Both the position numbers and the translations under genes were made by a program. From Arthrobacter sp. UNC362MFTsu5.1 (GTDB taxonomy: Bacteria > Actinomycetota > Actinomycetes > Actinomycetales > Micrococcaceae): DNA of 64,000 nucleotides. Under the pieces are notes generated by a model. That model made no database searches. It saw only the letters and a list, made by a program, of their open reading frames with translations, and had not been told where the DNA came from. Positions 25,836 through 34,096 of this stretch are shown here, one piece after another (position 1 is the first letter of the stretch; the number at the start of each line of letters is the position of its first letter). The stretch covers positions 62,001 through 126,000 of the forward strand of contig NZ_JMLE01000012.1 of assembly GCF_000685965.1 (NCBI RefSeq), written 5' to 3'.

Positions 25836-27490
25836 ACCCGGGTGCAAACATCCGCGTGCTCACGCCGGTGGAGGAACTCGCCCCTGCGTACGACGTCGTG
25901 GTGGCCGGCAGCGGGGCGGCCGGCCTGGTGGCGGCGGTCCGCGCGGCGGACGCCGGGCTGAGCGTGCTGGTGGCCGAGAAGGCCGCCCTGCTGGGGGGCA
26001 CCACGGCCGCCGGCGGCGGGGTGATGTGGGCTCCGAACAACCATCTGGCAGCCCGGGCCGGCTTCAGCGACAGCCATGAACTCGCCGTCGAATATCTCAC
26101 GGAGGCAGCGGGGCACGTCCTGTCAGCGGCGGAAATCGACTGGTATGTCCGGACCGCACCGCGCGCCGTCAAATACCTGACCGGCAGCACCAGGGTGTCC
26201 ATGACCCCCATCGCCCGCCCGGATTACCACCTGGAGTGGAACGGCGCGGCCGACGGCGGACGCGGCCTGGACAACAACGCGTTCGATCCGCAGGACCATC
26301 CGGGCCTGGCGGAGGCCATCCGGCCGTCGTCGTACTTCCCGCTCCTGACCATGACGGAACGGGACGAGCTCAACGGCCGCGCCGCCGATCCTGCGCTTCT
26401 CGCGACGCGGGCGAAAACCGGGGTGCGCACCATGGGCGGCGCGCTGGTGGGCCGGCTGCTGGCGAGCGCCCTGGACCGGGGTATCCACATTGCTGCCGCC
26501 GCGCCGGTGGAGGACCTGGTCCGCGCGGGGAGCGGCTGGACGGTCACGCTCGGCCCAGGCGGAGACAGTGCCGCCGGCCCAGGCAGGACCGTCACGGCCG
26601 CCGCCGTCGTCCTGGCCTCCGGCGGGTTCGAATGGAACCCGCGGCTGCGCCAGGCGTTCCTGCCCTTCCCGGTGACGCCCATCAGCGCGCCGTCCAACGA
26701 GGGCGACGGGCTGGAACTGGGCCTGAAAGCCGGGGCGGCAGTGGCTGATATGACGGCCATCTGGGGTGTCCCCGTGATCGCCGCACCGGCGCACCGGTAT
26801 GACGGCCGGCAGTCCGGCCGGATGGGCAACGTGGAGATGACCCTGCCCGGTTCTATCACCGTGAACGCCGCGGGAAGGCGTTTCGTCAATGAAGCCCTGA
26901 ACTACCACGACGCCTGCCGGGTGTTCGCCTCGGTGGACCCCCACACCGGGCGGCAGCGGAACAATCCCGCGTGGCTGGTGTTCGACTCCGCCTACCTGTC
27001 CAAGTACCCCGTGGCCGGCTCAACGCCCGGGTCACCGGCGGAATGGATGACCTCGGCCGGAACCGTGGAGGAACTGGCCGGAAAGCTCGGAGTAGACCCC
27101 GCCGGGCTCCGCGAAACCGTGGCCCGGTTCAACAAAGATGCCGCCGCGGGCGTGGACACCGAGTTCCACCGCGGCGCCACACCCCAGGACCGTTTCCTGG
27201 GCGATTCCGGCAACACCCCCAACCCGTGCCTGGCTCCTCTGGCCACCGGCCCGTTCCATGCCGTGCCGATTTCGGCAGGCGTCCTGGGCACCTCGGGCGG
27301 GCTGGAAACCGACTTCGACGGCCGCGTGCTGGACCGCCGGGCGAACCCGATCCCCGGGCTCTACGCCGCCGGAAACGTTGCTGCCAGTGTGTTCCGGAAC
27401 AACTACCCTGGCGGCGGGGCCACTCTGGGGTCCGCCATCACGCGGGCCTTCGCCGTGGGCGAGCACCTGGCGCGGCGCCGGCAGAACTGA
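25832..27490 (+). CDS. FAD-dependent oxidoreductase, 3-ketosteroid dehydrogenase/fumarate reductase type
   Basis: A 552-residue flavoprotein with FAD site VVAGSGAAGLVAAVRAADAG near residues 23-42, EKAALLGGTTAAGGGVMW, and near the C-terminus LYAAGNVAASVFRNNYPGGG. It belongs to the same large group as the protein at 13881 and to KstD, which introduces double bonds next to a ketone. ATG overlaps the alcohol dehydrogenase stop by 4 bases. It ends the operon, and a strong hairpin follows 40 bp later. Two such enzymes in neighbouring operons suggest stepwise desaturation or reduction of one ring compound (inference). Confidence 0.8.
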   Translation: MNPGANIRVLTPVEELAPAYDVVVAGSGAAGLVAAVRAADAGLSVLVAEKAALLGGTTAAGGGVMWAPNNHLAARAGFSDSHELAVEYLTEAAGHVLSAAEIDWYVRTAPRAVKYLTGSTRVSMTPIARPDYHLEWNGAADGGRGLDNNAFDPQDHPGLAEAIRPSSYFPLLTMTERDELNGRAADPALLATRAKTGVRTMGGALVGRLLASALDRGIHIAAAAPVEDLVRAGSGWTVTLGPGGDSAAGPGRTVTAAAVVLASGGFEWNPRLRQAFLPFPVTPISAPSNEGDGLELGLKAGAAVADMTAIWGVPVIAAPAHRYDGRQSGRMGNVEMTLPGSITVNAAGRRFVNEALNYHDACRVFASVDPHTGRQRNNPAWLVFDSAYLSKYPVAGSTPGSPAEWMTSAGTVEELAGKLGVDPAGLRETVARFNKDAAAGVDTEFHRGATPQDRFLGDSGNTPNPCLAPLATGPFHAVPISAGVLGTSGGLETDFDGRVLDRRANPIPGLYAAGNVAASVFRNNYPGGGATLGSAITRAFAVGEHLARRRQN

Positions 27491-27529
27491 CAGCACGAAC
27501 AGCAAGGACAGCGCTGAGAAGAGAACACC

Positions 27530-27577
27530 AAGGCGAGGGGCCGACGGCGGGAGTTTCCGCCGTCGGCCCCTCGCCTT
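27530..27577 (+). terminator. strong intrinsic terminator hairpin
   Basis: A perfect 21-bp stem: AGGCGAGGGGCCGACGGCGG (27531-27550), a 6-base loop, then the exact complement to 27576, with one further A-T pair outside and TTTG after it. It lies 40 bp past the flavoprotein stop. The remaining 300 bp to the next gene hold no other clear coding or structured signal. Confidence 0.8.
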
Positions 27578-27889
27578 TGCGCGCGTGTGACGCGGGACAC
27601 AAAAGAAATTCCACCGAAGTGATTGCCTTCCGGCGGCCCGGTCGGCCACACTTAGGGTGGATCCGCAGGAACGACAAAACGTTCCCGGTCCCTCCGCCGG
27701 AAGTATCGCACCGGCCCCGCCCCATCTCAGAATGCCGGGCCCCCCGCATCACCTTCAGCTCAAATCTCCTCCCGCCTCAAAGGCACCCTTTTTGTCCTCC
27801 CCGGATTCCCCCTCACCGAAACACGGCCCGGCCCGGCCACCTTCCCTGGACACCCGCCCCGATCACACCCCTGCGAAAGAGAGCACCCC

Positions 27890-28120
27890 ATGATCAAGCA
27901 CCACTCAGACATCCTGCTCGAGATCATTGCCCACGATCCCGCAACCATCGAAAACGACCTCAACAGCGCCGTGGACATCGCCCTCCGCCACGCCATGCAG
28001 GAACGCCGCCACGGCGTGCTGGTCACCCAGACCGGCTACTCCACCTACACCGTGGCCGTCAGCCGCGACGTTCCCTACGGCGAAACGCGGGAGCTCCGGC
28101 AGTGGGCTTCCGCCTCCTAG
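27890..28120 (+). CDS. small conserved-looking protein of unknown function
   Basis: A 76-residue soluble protein beginning MIKHHSDILLEIIAHDPATI, with ALRHAMQERRHGVLVTQTGY and VAVSRDVPYGET. It has no membrane segment or signal. Mixed alpha and beta periodicity and strong GC3 codon use support real coding. I do not recognise a named family. GAGAGC before the ATG is a modest ribosome site. It stands alone between two near-identical terminator hairpins together with the next small gene. Confidence 0.55.
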   Translation: MIKHHSDILLEIIAHDPATIENDLNSAVDIALRHAMQERRHGVLVTQTGYSTYTVAVSRDVPYGETRELRQWASAS

Positions 28121-28206
28121 GCAGGCACGCCCAGCAAGGACCGCCGCTGTACGCACCCGCACCCCGCCTGTAGCGTGGGACCACACCGCGAGATCAGGAG
28201 CAGTCG

Positions 28207-28440
28207 ATGAGCACGGAACACAACGAGGCCGACGACATCGTGAGCGATGGCGTCGAGGACGAAACCAACCCGGTGCCGAGGGACAAGCCGGCGGACCAGG
28301 CGTCCGGCCGACATGCCGGGCCCGGTCCTGTCGATGCCCGCCCCGGCGCGGATGGCACCGAACCCCCGGGACCGGCCGAGGAACAGAACAGCAAAACGCC
28401 GGACCACCGGGGCCTCACCACCGAACCCAGCTCCAGCTGA
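28207..28440 (+). CDS. small disordered protein of unknown function
   Basis: A 77-residue protein that is almost wholly low-complexity: rich in Pro, Gly, Glu and Asp, with no hydrophobic core (EHNEADDIVSDGVEDETN, then RPGADGTEPPGPAEEQ). AGGAG sits 6 nt before the ATG, the best evidence that it is translated. A terminator follows 17 bp after the stop. Function unknown; probably intrinsically disordered. Confidence 0.45.
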   Translation: MSTEHNEADDIVSDGVEDETNPVPRDKPADQASGRHAGPGPVDARPGADGTEPPGPAEEQNSKTPDHRGLTTEPSSS

Positions 28441-28457
28441 CATAGAAAACACCGACG

Positions 28458-28507
28458 AAGACGAGGAGCCCGACGGCGGCAATTACCGCCGTCGGGCTCC
28501 TCGTCTT
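28458..28507. terminator. strong bidirectional terminator hairpin
   Basis: A perfect 22-bp stem (28458-28479 with 28486-28507) around CAATTA. The loop-proximal ten base pairs, CCGACGGCGG with CCGCCGTCGG, are identical to those of the hairpin at 27530. It sits between the disordered-protein gene and the convergent DJ-1 gene and can serve both, with TTTG on the plus side. Confidence 0.8.
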
Positions 28508-28547
28508 TGTGCTTTTCCCGGCCACGTTGCTGACTGGGTTGTGCCGG

Positions 28548-29114
28548 TCAGGCAGTCCGGCCCGCGTGCCCGCCTTCTTCGATCTCTTCCAGCAGTTTGT
28601 CGTTGAAGGCCTTGAGGTCCCCGGGGTGTCTGCTGGTGACGAAGCCCTGGTCCACCACAACCTCCTCATCACTCCAGAGGGCGCCCGCGTTCTTCAGGTC
28701 GGTCCGGAGCGTGTGGTACGAGGTCAGCCTGCGCCCGCGGACCACGCCTGCGTCGATGAGCAGCCAGGGGCCGTGGCAGATGGACGCCACCGGCTTGTGC
28801 TGTTCGAAGAAGCTGCGGGCAAAGGCCTGCGCGTCGCTGTCCACGCGAAGGTGGTCCGCGTTGACCACTCCGCCCGGGATCACCAGCGCATCGAAATCAG
28901 CGGCGTCGGCATTGGCCGCCGCGATGTCGACGTCGAACTTCTCGCCTTTTTCGGTGCCGTGGTAGCCCTGCAGCTTTCCGGTCTTGGGCGCCACCAGCGT
29001 GGGCTCGCCGCCGGCTTCCTTCACGGCGTTCCAGGGGCTGGTGAGCTCCACCTGCTCCACGCCGTCGGTCAGCAGGAACGCCACCTTCTTGCCTGCAATA
29101 TTGTGCGCTGACAT
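28548..29114 (-). CDS. DJ-1/PfpI-family protein (type 1 glutamine amidotransferase fold)
   Basis: A 188-residue protein with the PfpI motifs: Glu20 and Glu23 in TDGVEQVELTSP, nucleophile Cys113 followed by His114 in SICHGPW, and VIPGGVVNADHLR. Bacterial members include general stress proteins such as YfkM/YraA with protease, chaperone or deglycase activity reported. GGAGGACAT directly precedes the ATG. It is divergent from the secreted-protein gene at 29263 across 148 bp. Confidence 0.85.
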   Translation of the reverse strand: MSAHNIAGKKVAFLLTDGVEQVELTSPWNAVKEAGGEPTLVAPKTGKLQGYHGTEKGEKFDVDIAAANADAADFDALVIPGGVVNADHLRVDSDAQAFARSFFEQHKPVASICHGPWLLIDAGVVRGRRLTSYHTLRTDLKNAGALWSDEEVVVDQGFVTSRHPGDLKAFNDKLLEEIEEGGHAGRTA

Positions 29115-29262
29115 ATGTCCTCCTTTGCCGGATGCCTACGGCTTTAACACTAAACAGTGCTAGCACGGAAGTCAGGGACAGTGCTCCGAGCGGACCATGG
29201 AAACACGGCATCAGGAAAGGATTCCTGGCCGAAACCACCATCACCGCAACAGGAGCAAAAAA

Positions 29263-29757
29263 ATGTCCATGACCGCCGGAACAAAGAAGTCCCGTCCGTC
29301 CCGCGCCAAGATCGCGCTCGTCTCAGCAATGACGCTGGGACTTGCCGCGGGCGGCGTCGCCCTGGCCGCACCTGCCCAGGCAGCCGCCACCAACTACGCC
29401 TGCCAGGTGGTGCCGCTCAAGCCCATCTTTGCGGGCTTCAACTCGTCCGGCACCAAACTGGTGGACTACCGGATCAACGTTTACTGCGGTGCCAACCGCT
29501 ACGTCAACATCGAGCAGCAGCGCTGGGAAAGCGACGACTGGCCCAACGGTGACGACCACCTCGGCAACTCCTCGTTCAGCCGCTACCTCGGCCCGGCCAA
29601 CGGCTGGCACACCATCCACAACGTCCGCACGCTGACCAACACCGAGATCGGCAACGAGGAGGTCTACCAGAAGGTCCGGCATCAGGAAGGCGTGGGTGGC
29701 GTCTGGTCGCCGTTCACCGGCTGGACCGGCAGCGGCACCACGTCCATGTCCAACTAG
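29263..29757 (+). CDS. secreted protein of unknown function
   Basis: A 164-residue protein with a clear Sec signal peptide: a Lys/Arg-rich start, the hydrophobic stretch IALVSAMTLGLAAGGVALA, and a cleavage site near AQAA-AT. The mature part has two Cys (YACQVV and VYCGAN) that could form one disulfide, aromatic-rich beta segments, and GWHTIHNVRTLTN. I do not recognise the family. AGGAG lies 7 nt before ATG at 29263; the longer frame to 29197 lacks a ribosome site. A terminator follows. Confidence 0.7.
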   Translation: MSMTAGTKKSRPSRAKIALVSAMTLGLAAGGVALAAPAQAAATNYACQVVPLKPIFAGFNSSGTKLVDYRINVYCGANRYVNIEQQRWESDDWPNGDDHLGNSSFSRYLGPANGWHTIHNVRTLTNTEIGNEEVYQKVRHQEGVGGVWSPFTGWTGSGTTSMSN

Positions 29758-29810
29758 TTCCGTATCCAGCCAGGCCTGACCATCCGGGCCCGAGCACCCC
29801 GCAGGCAATC

Positions 29811-29845
29811 CGGCGGCCGTCCCCACAGGGGGCGGCCGCCGTTTT
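29811..29845 (+). terminator. intrinsic terminator
   Basis: CGGCGGCCGTCCCC pairs with GGGGGCGGCCGCCG around ACA: 14 pairs, one of them G-U, followed by TTTT. It lies 54 bp after the secreted-protein stop and just before the convergent response-regulator stop at 29847. Confidence 0.8.
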
Positions 29846-29846
29846 G

Positions 29847-30503
29847 CTAGTGCTGGCGCAGGTAGGTCAGCACGGCGAGGACCCGTCGGTGGTCCTCGGG
29901 TTCCGGCCGCAGCCCCAGCTTCAGGAAGATGCTCCGGATGTGCGCCTCCACCGTCCGCTCCCCCAGGAACAGGCTCTTGCCGATCGCCTGGTTGGTGCGC
30001 CCCTGGGCCATCAGTTCCAGGACGTCCCGCTCGCGGCTGCTGAGCTCGTCCTCCCCCTGGTGGCCGTTGTGCGGCCGGGCCACCATCCGGGCCACCAGTT
30101 CAGGATCGACGGCGGTCCCGCCCGCCGCCACCCGGTGCAGGGCGTCGATGAAGTCGTCGATGTCGGACACGCGTTCCTTCAGGAGGTAGCCCAGCCCTTT
30201 CGCACCGTTCCCCAGGAGCTGCATGGCGTTCTCCGTCTCCACATACTGGGACAGCAGCAGGACCCCCGTCCCCGGCTGGTCGCGGCGGATCGCCGTGGCG
30301 GCCTGGATGCCTTCGGTGGTGAAGGTGGGCGGCATGCGGATGTCCACGATGGCAACGTCAGGCTGCTGCGCTGCGATGCATACCAGCAGCTCCTGGGCGT
30401 CCGCGGCCTCGCAGACCACCTCCAGCCCTTCGGAGCTGAGCAGCGCGGCAAGGCCGCGGCGGAGCAGCGCCGAGTCGTCCGCGATGGCGACGCGCAGTGT
30501 CAT
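29847..30503 (-). CDS. NarL/LuxR-type response regulator
   Basis: A 218-residue regulator with an N-terminal receiver domain (IADDSALLRRG, phospho-acceptor Asp54 in AIVDIRMP, Lys near 109 in LLKERV) and a C-terminal LuxR helix-turn-helix at about 150-212 (LSSRERDVLELMAQGRTNQA). Its ATG overlaps the upstream sensor kinase stop by 4 bases and has GGAGGACCTCCC before it, so the two form a cognate pair. The target genes are not evident. Confidence 0.9.
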   Translation of the reverse strand: MTLRVAIADDSALLRRGLAALLSSEGLEVVCEAADAQELLVCIAAQQPDVAIVDIRMPPTFTTEGIQAATAIRRDQPGTGVLLLSQYVETENAMQLLGNGAKGLGYLLKERVSDIDDFIDALHRVAAGGTAVDPELVARMVARPHNGHQGEDELSSRERDVLELMAQGRTNQAIGKSLFLGERTVEAHIRSIFLKLGLRPEPEDHRRVLAVLTYLRQH

Positions 30504-32341
30504 GGGAGGTCCTCCGTCGGGTCGGCCGAGAACGGCAGGGTTGCGGCCACGGTTGTTCCGCGGCCGGCCGGGCTGGTGACCGTCAGGGAGCCGCCCAGGG
30601 CCGCGGCCCGGTCGGCCAGCCCCAGCAGGCCGCCGTCGGCACCGGGACTTGCCCCGCCGATCCCGTTATCCGTCACGTGCAGGCTGAGTCCCTCCGCCGT
30701 GCCTTTGACGCCGATCTGCAGGTTCGAGGCCCGGGCGTGCTTGGCGGCATTGGTGACGGCCTCGGCGCAGATGAAATAGGCGGCGAGTTCCACGGGCGGC
30801 GGAGGCCTTAGCGGCAGGTCAACGTCCAGCTCGATGGGCAGCGGGGACCGCTCCGCCAATGCCGTGAGCGAACCGCCCAGCCCTCTTTCCCGCAGCGACG
30901 GCGGGTAGACGCCCCGGGCCAGCTCACGCAGTTCCGCCAGTGCAACGGCGAGCTCGTCGCTGGCCTGCGCCACCAGGACCTTCATCTCCTCGGGGCTCGC
31001 GGCACGCCGTGCCCTGGCAAGGTCCATGGATACGCCCACCAGCCGCTGCTGCGCACCGTCGTGGAGGTCCCGTTCGAGTTCACGACGCCGGGCGTCCCCG
31101 GCGGTGACTATCCGTTCCCGGGAGCGGCGGACCTCGATCAGCTGGTCCCGCAGCTGCTGCTCCATGTTCTGGTTGTCCAGGGCCAGGGACGTGGCGCTCT
31201 GCACGGCCGCCAGCAGCTGGGGCTGGTCCCGGAGCGCTTCGTCGAAAACCAGGGCCCCGACCGGCGTGCCGTTGCGCTCCAGCACCATCGCAGCCCGCCC
31301 GGATCCGTCCTCCGGGACGGCGCGGGGCACGCCGTCGTCGTCCACGAATCCGGCCAGCGCGGGCGACCACCGCCACAGGCTGAGGGTGGGGTCCCGGACC
31401 GACCTGCGGAGGGCGCGGATCAGCCGGTCGCTCACCGGCGCCGCACCGATCTCCACCAGCAGCTCGCTGAGCGCGCCGCGGGCGAACCGGTAGCGCCACA
31501 GCCCCAGCAGCACAGCGAGCGGGACGATCGCCGTCGCCGGGTACTGCCACAGCAGTGCCTCGTTGGACAGTGATCCGGTCAGCTGGACCACGGCAAGGGA
31601 CACCCAGACGGTGGACGCTGTCTTGATGATCACTGCCAGCCACAACGGCAGGAAGGCCGCCCGGTAGGCGGCTGAGCCGGACTGCCAGCGGGCCACGAGC
31701 ACGGCCACAATTGCCAGGCCGATGCCCACCTGGAGAATGCGGGCAACGTCGCCGATGGCACTGGTGAGCTCCGGGCTGTCCCGCAGGAGGAACAGGTTCT
31801 TGGACGTGGACTCCCCCGCGGTGACGTGCAGCCGGGGATCGAAGAACGCCCAGCTCGCCACCGCAATCACCGCCCAGGCGGCGAAGAAGAAGACAACGGC
31901 CGCCCGTTCCGCCCGCGAGCGCAGGACCCCGGAGGGGAAGCTGAGGGCCAGCTGCAGCAGCGGAGGCTGGTACATCAGGGTCAGCCCCACTCCCACCGTA
32001 AAGAGGACCGGATCACTGGACCGCCGCACGCCGGCCGCCAGCCACAGCAGGCCGGCCACCACCAGCAGCAGGCCGGGATTCCGGTTGGGCCGGGTCTGCC
32101 AGGCGGTCACGCCGGCCAGGACGAAGGCCAGCCCTACGGCCACGAAGAGGGAAAGTTCAAAGACCGAGAATGGAGCCCGGTCCGGGTTCTCGCCCCAGCG
32201 GATGACCCCCTGGGCGTTGAGGACACCCAGCGTCCGGGCAGGATCCTGCAGGGCCGCCGGCTGCCAGTCGATCGAGATCAGCACCAGGGCCAGGACGCCC
32301 ACGGTGGCAGCCACTACGAACACCAGTTGCTTGGGGGTCAC
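30500..32341 (-). CDS. sensor histidine kinase, NarL-type (HisKA_3)
   Basis: A 613-residue membrane kinase. About eight hydrophobic segments fill residues 5-290. A GAF-like linker follows at 330-400. The dimerisation domain holds the phospho-acceptor His near 427 in ERDLHDGAQQRLV, and the ATPase domain holds AEAVTNAAKHA, DNGIGGA and GLLGLADRA. I chose GTG at 32341 because GGAGGG lies 8 nt upstream; an in-frame TTG at 32359 is weaker. It pairs with the response regulator at 29847. The signal sensed is unknown and probably membrane-related. Confidence 0.85.
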   Translation of the reverse strand: MTPKQLVFVVAATVGVLALVLISIDWQPAALQDPARTLGVLNAQGVIRWGENPDRAPFSVFELSLFVAVGLAFVLAGVTAWQTRPNRNPGLLLVVAGLLWLAAGVRRSSDPVLFTVGVGLTLMYQPPLLQLALSFPSGVLRSRAERAAVVFFFAAWAVIAVASWAFFDPRLHVTAGESTSKNLFLLRDSPELTSAIGDVARILQVGIGLAIVAVLVARWQSGSAAYRAAFLPLWLAVIIKTASTVWVSLAVVQLTGSLSNEALLWQYPATAIVPLAVLLGLWRYRFARGALSELLVEIGAAPVSDRLIRALRRSVRDPTLSLWRWSPALAGFVDDDGVPRAVPEDGSGRAAMVLERNGTPVGALVFDEALRDQPQLLAAVQSATSLALDNQNMEQQLRDQLIEVRRSRERIVTAGDARRRELERDLHDGAQQRLVGVSMDLARARRAASPEEMKVLVAQASDELAVALAELRELARGVYPPSLRERGLGGSLTALAERSPLPIELDVDLPLRPPPPVELAAYFICAEAVTNAAKHARASNLQIGVKGTAEGLSLHVTDNGIGGASPGADGGLLGLADRAAALGGSLTVTSPAGRGTTVAATLPFSADPTEDLP

Positions 32342-32383
32342 GGTGCTTCCCTCCGCCAAGCTTAAGGATAGGCGCCCGTCAGC

Positions 32384-33220
32384 TCATTCGGCAGCCACCG
32401 GCGGCGCCAGCCGGTAGCCAATTCCCCGCACGGTTTCGACCCACCGGGGCGCGCGCGAGTCGTCTCCCAGCCGTTTCCGCAGGTTTCCCATGTGGACTTC
32501 CACCGTGCGCTCCTCGGCGGTGCTCACGTAGGAACCGGTGTCATAGGGTTCGTTCCTCAGCCGGCGGACCAGATCGGCCTTGGACTGCACCAGGCGTCCG
32601 TTTTCCAGCAGCATCAGGAGAAGGTCGAACTGGGTCCGGGTCAGCTCAATCCGCAGCCCCTCGAACTCGGCGGTCCTGGTTCCCTCGCTCAGCGTGAGGC
32701 CGTTGTGCTCGAAATCGGCGAGGTCCGCATCGGCAGGGTCACCCTGCCGGAGTGCCGCCACAGCCGGGACGGAAGAGGGCACGGCCTCGGCCGGAGCGTT
32801 CTGCGCTCGCCGCCCGTCACCGGCCGGTCCCGCCGGCGGGTGCGCGGCCCGCCTCGGCCGTCGCAGCATGGCCGCGATCCTGGCCCGAAGCTCGCGCGGA
32901 CGGAAGGGCTTGGTCAGGAAGTCATCCGCCCCTGCTTCGAAGCCCATGATCGCGTCGGCTTCATCCACCCGGCCCGTCACAATGACGAGGTAGGCGTCGC
33001 TGAACGTGCGGATGCGGCGGGAGGCTTCGAGGCCGTCAAAGTCCGGAAGCCCGAGGTCCATGGTGACCACCACCGGGTTGTACCGGCGGACCGCCTCAAC
33101 ACCTTCGAGTCCGGAGGCTGTCGCGTGGACGGCGAACCCTGATTGCGACAGCACTTCCCGCAGGGAATTCCTGACGTCGTCGTCGTCCTCTACTACAACG
33201 GCAATGCCGCGTTCTTCCAT
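32384..33220 (-). CDS. OmpR-type response regulator with a long linker
   Basis: A 278-residue regulator: receiver domain at 1-120 (VVVEDDDDVR, phospho-acceptor Asp55 in VTMDLGLPD, FLTKPF) and an OmpR winged helix at about 175-275 (LTRTQFDLLLMLLENG, EVHMGNLRKRLGDD, WVETVRGIGYRL). The linker at 122-170 is unusually long and rich in Ala and Pro. No classical kinase gene is adjacent on the same strand; the HATPase protein at 33534 diverges from it. Located 42 bp upstream of the NarL-type kinase start, it may share that transcript. Confidence 0.85.
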   Translation of the reverse strand: MEERGIAVVVEDDDDVRNSLREVLSQSGFAVHATASGLEGVEAVRRYNPVVVTMDLGLPDFDGLEASRRIRTFSDAYLVIVTGRVDEADAIMGFEAGADDFLTKPFRPRELRARIAAMLRRPRRAAHPPAGPAGDGRRAQNAPAEAVPSSVPAVAALRQGDPADADLADFEHNGLTLSEGTRTAEFEGLRIELTRTQFDLLLMLLENGRLVQSKADLVRRLRNEPYDTGSYVSTAEERTVEVHMGNLRKRLGDDSRAPRWVETVRGIGYRLAPPVAAE

Positions 33221-33533
33221 CTATGCCCCCATAGTGTTCAGCCAGTCACCCCCATATTCGTCGGCAGGGAGCCCGCGGATGGGTATTTCCACTAACTGGA
33301 CATATGGGGTTGATGATGAGCCTACACACGGCGGGACAGCACGTATTGCCGTCGAATCAAATCTTGCGCATCTCTTGAGTTCGCCTCCGGAATCTCCGGG
33401 AACTTGAGCCAAAATTGCGTCAAAGTCGCGTCATTCATGATTCCGCCGGTCCACCCTTGAGTCATACATCCAGGCGGGAACCCAGCACCCGTGAGAAGGA
33501 AGCGTCACAGGCTGCAAGGAAGCAGGAACGGCC
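33221..33533. other. 313-bp divergent intergenic region
   Basis: Between the OmpR-type regulator and the lone HATPase gene. It holds the 5' signals of both. I see the repeated short word GCGTCA (GCGTCAAAGTCGCGTCA near 33417-33433) and CATATG, but no convincing promoter, hairpin or small gene. Short frames here look non-coding. Confidence 0.5.
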
Positions 33534-34007
33534 ATGAAAAAGGCTCAAGCTGCCAATGAGGTCGCCGCGATCCACGGCGTCATCACCGATCAGGCACCGG
33601 TGGATTTTCACGCCCTGGGGCTCGCCGGCTGCATCGACCGGCTCGCCGCCCCGTTGCGGGAACAGGGAACCACGGTCCGGTGGGAGACACCGCACCACGG
33701 CGTCGAGATACCGTCCGGCACTGCCGGGTTGCTGTACCACGCCGCCCAGGAGGCCCTGAGTAATGCGCTCAAATTCGCCGGCGCCACCGAACTGACCGTC
33801 CGGCTCGCGGCCGTGCATCACGGCATCCGGCTGACGGTGGCTGACAACGGGGCAGGCTTCGACCGCAATGACCGCACGGGCAACCGCCCGCAGGGATTCG
33901 GACTGTTCCTGATGTCCATCGCAGTCCATGAGGCCGGCGGAACCGCAACAGTAGACAGTGCTCCCGGCGAGGGCACCTGCGTCACGGTCACGCTTCCGCT
34001 GGACTGA
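33534..34007 (+). CDS. stand-alone histidine-kinase-like ATPase domain protein
   Basis: A 157-residue soluble protein that is essentially one HATPase_c domain. The N-box is EALSNALKFAG with Asn77, the G1 box DNGAGFD at 104-110, the G2 box GFGLFLMS at 121-128. The 60 residues before it resemble the end of a NarL-type kinase (FHALGLAGCIDRLAAPLREQ), but the His-bearing dimerisation helix, any sensor domain and any membrane segment are absent. Such lone domains may act as anti-sigma-like kinases or as partners of split kinases. CAGGAAC precedes the ATG. It is divergent from an OmpR regulator. Confidence 0.75.
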   Translation: MKKAQAANEVAAIHGVITDQAPVDFHALGLAGCIDRLAAPLREQGTTVRWETPHHGVEIPSGTAGLLYHAAQEALSNALKFAGATELTVRLAAVHHGIRLTVADNGAGFDRNDRTGNRPQGFGLFLMSIAVHEAGGTATVDSAPGEGTCVTVTLPLD

Positions 34008-34096
34008 CCACACGTTTTACGGGGGGATTACCATGCATATCAGCCCGGGCCGCTGTGCCCACGGATCCGGCAACCGTCTCCAGTATTATTTTGCCC

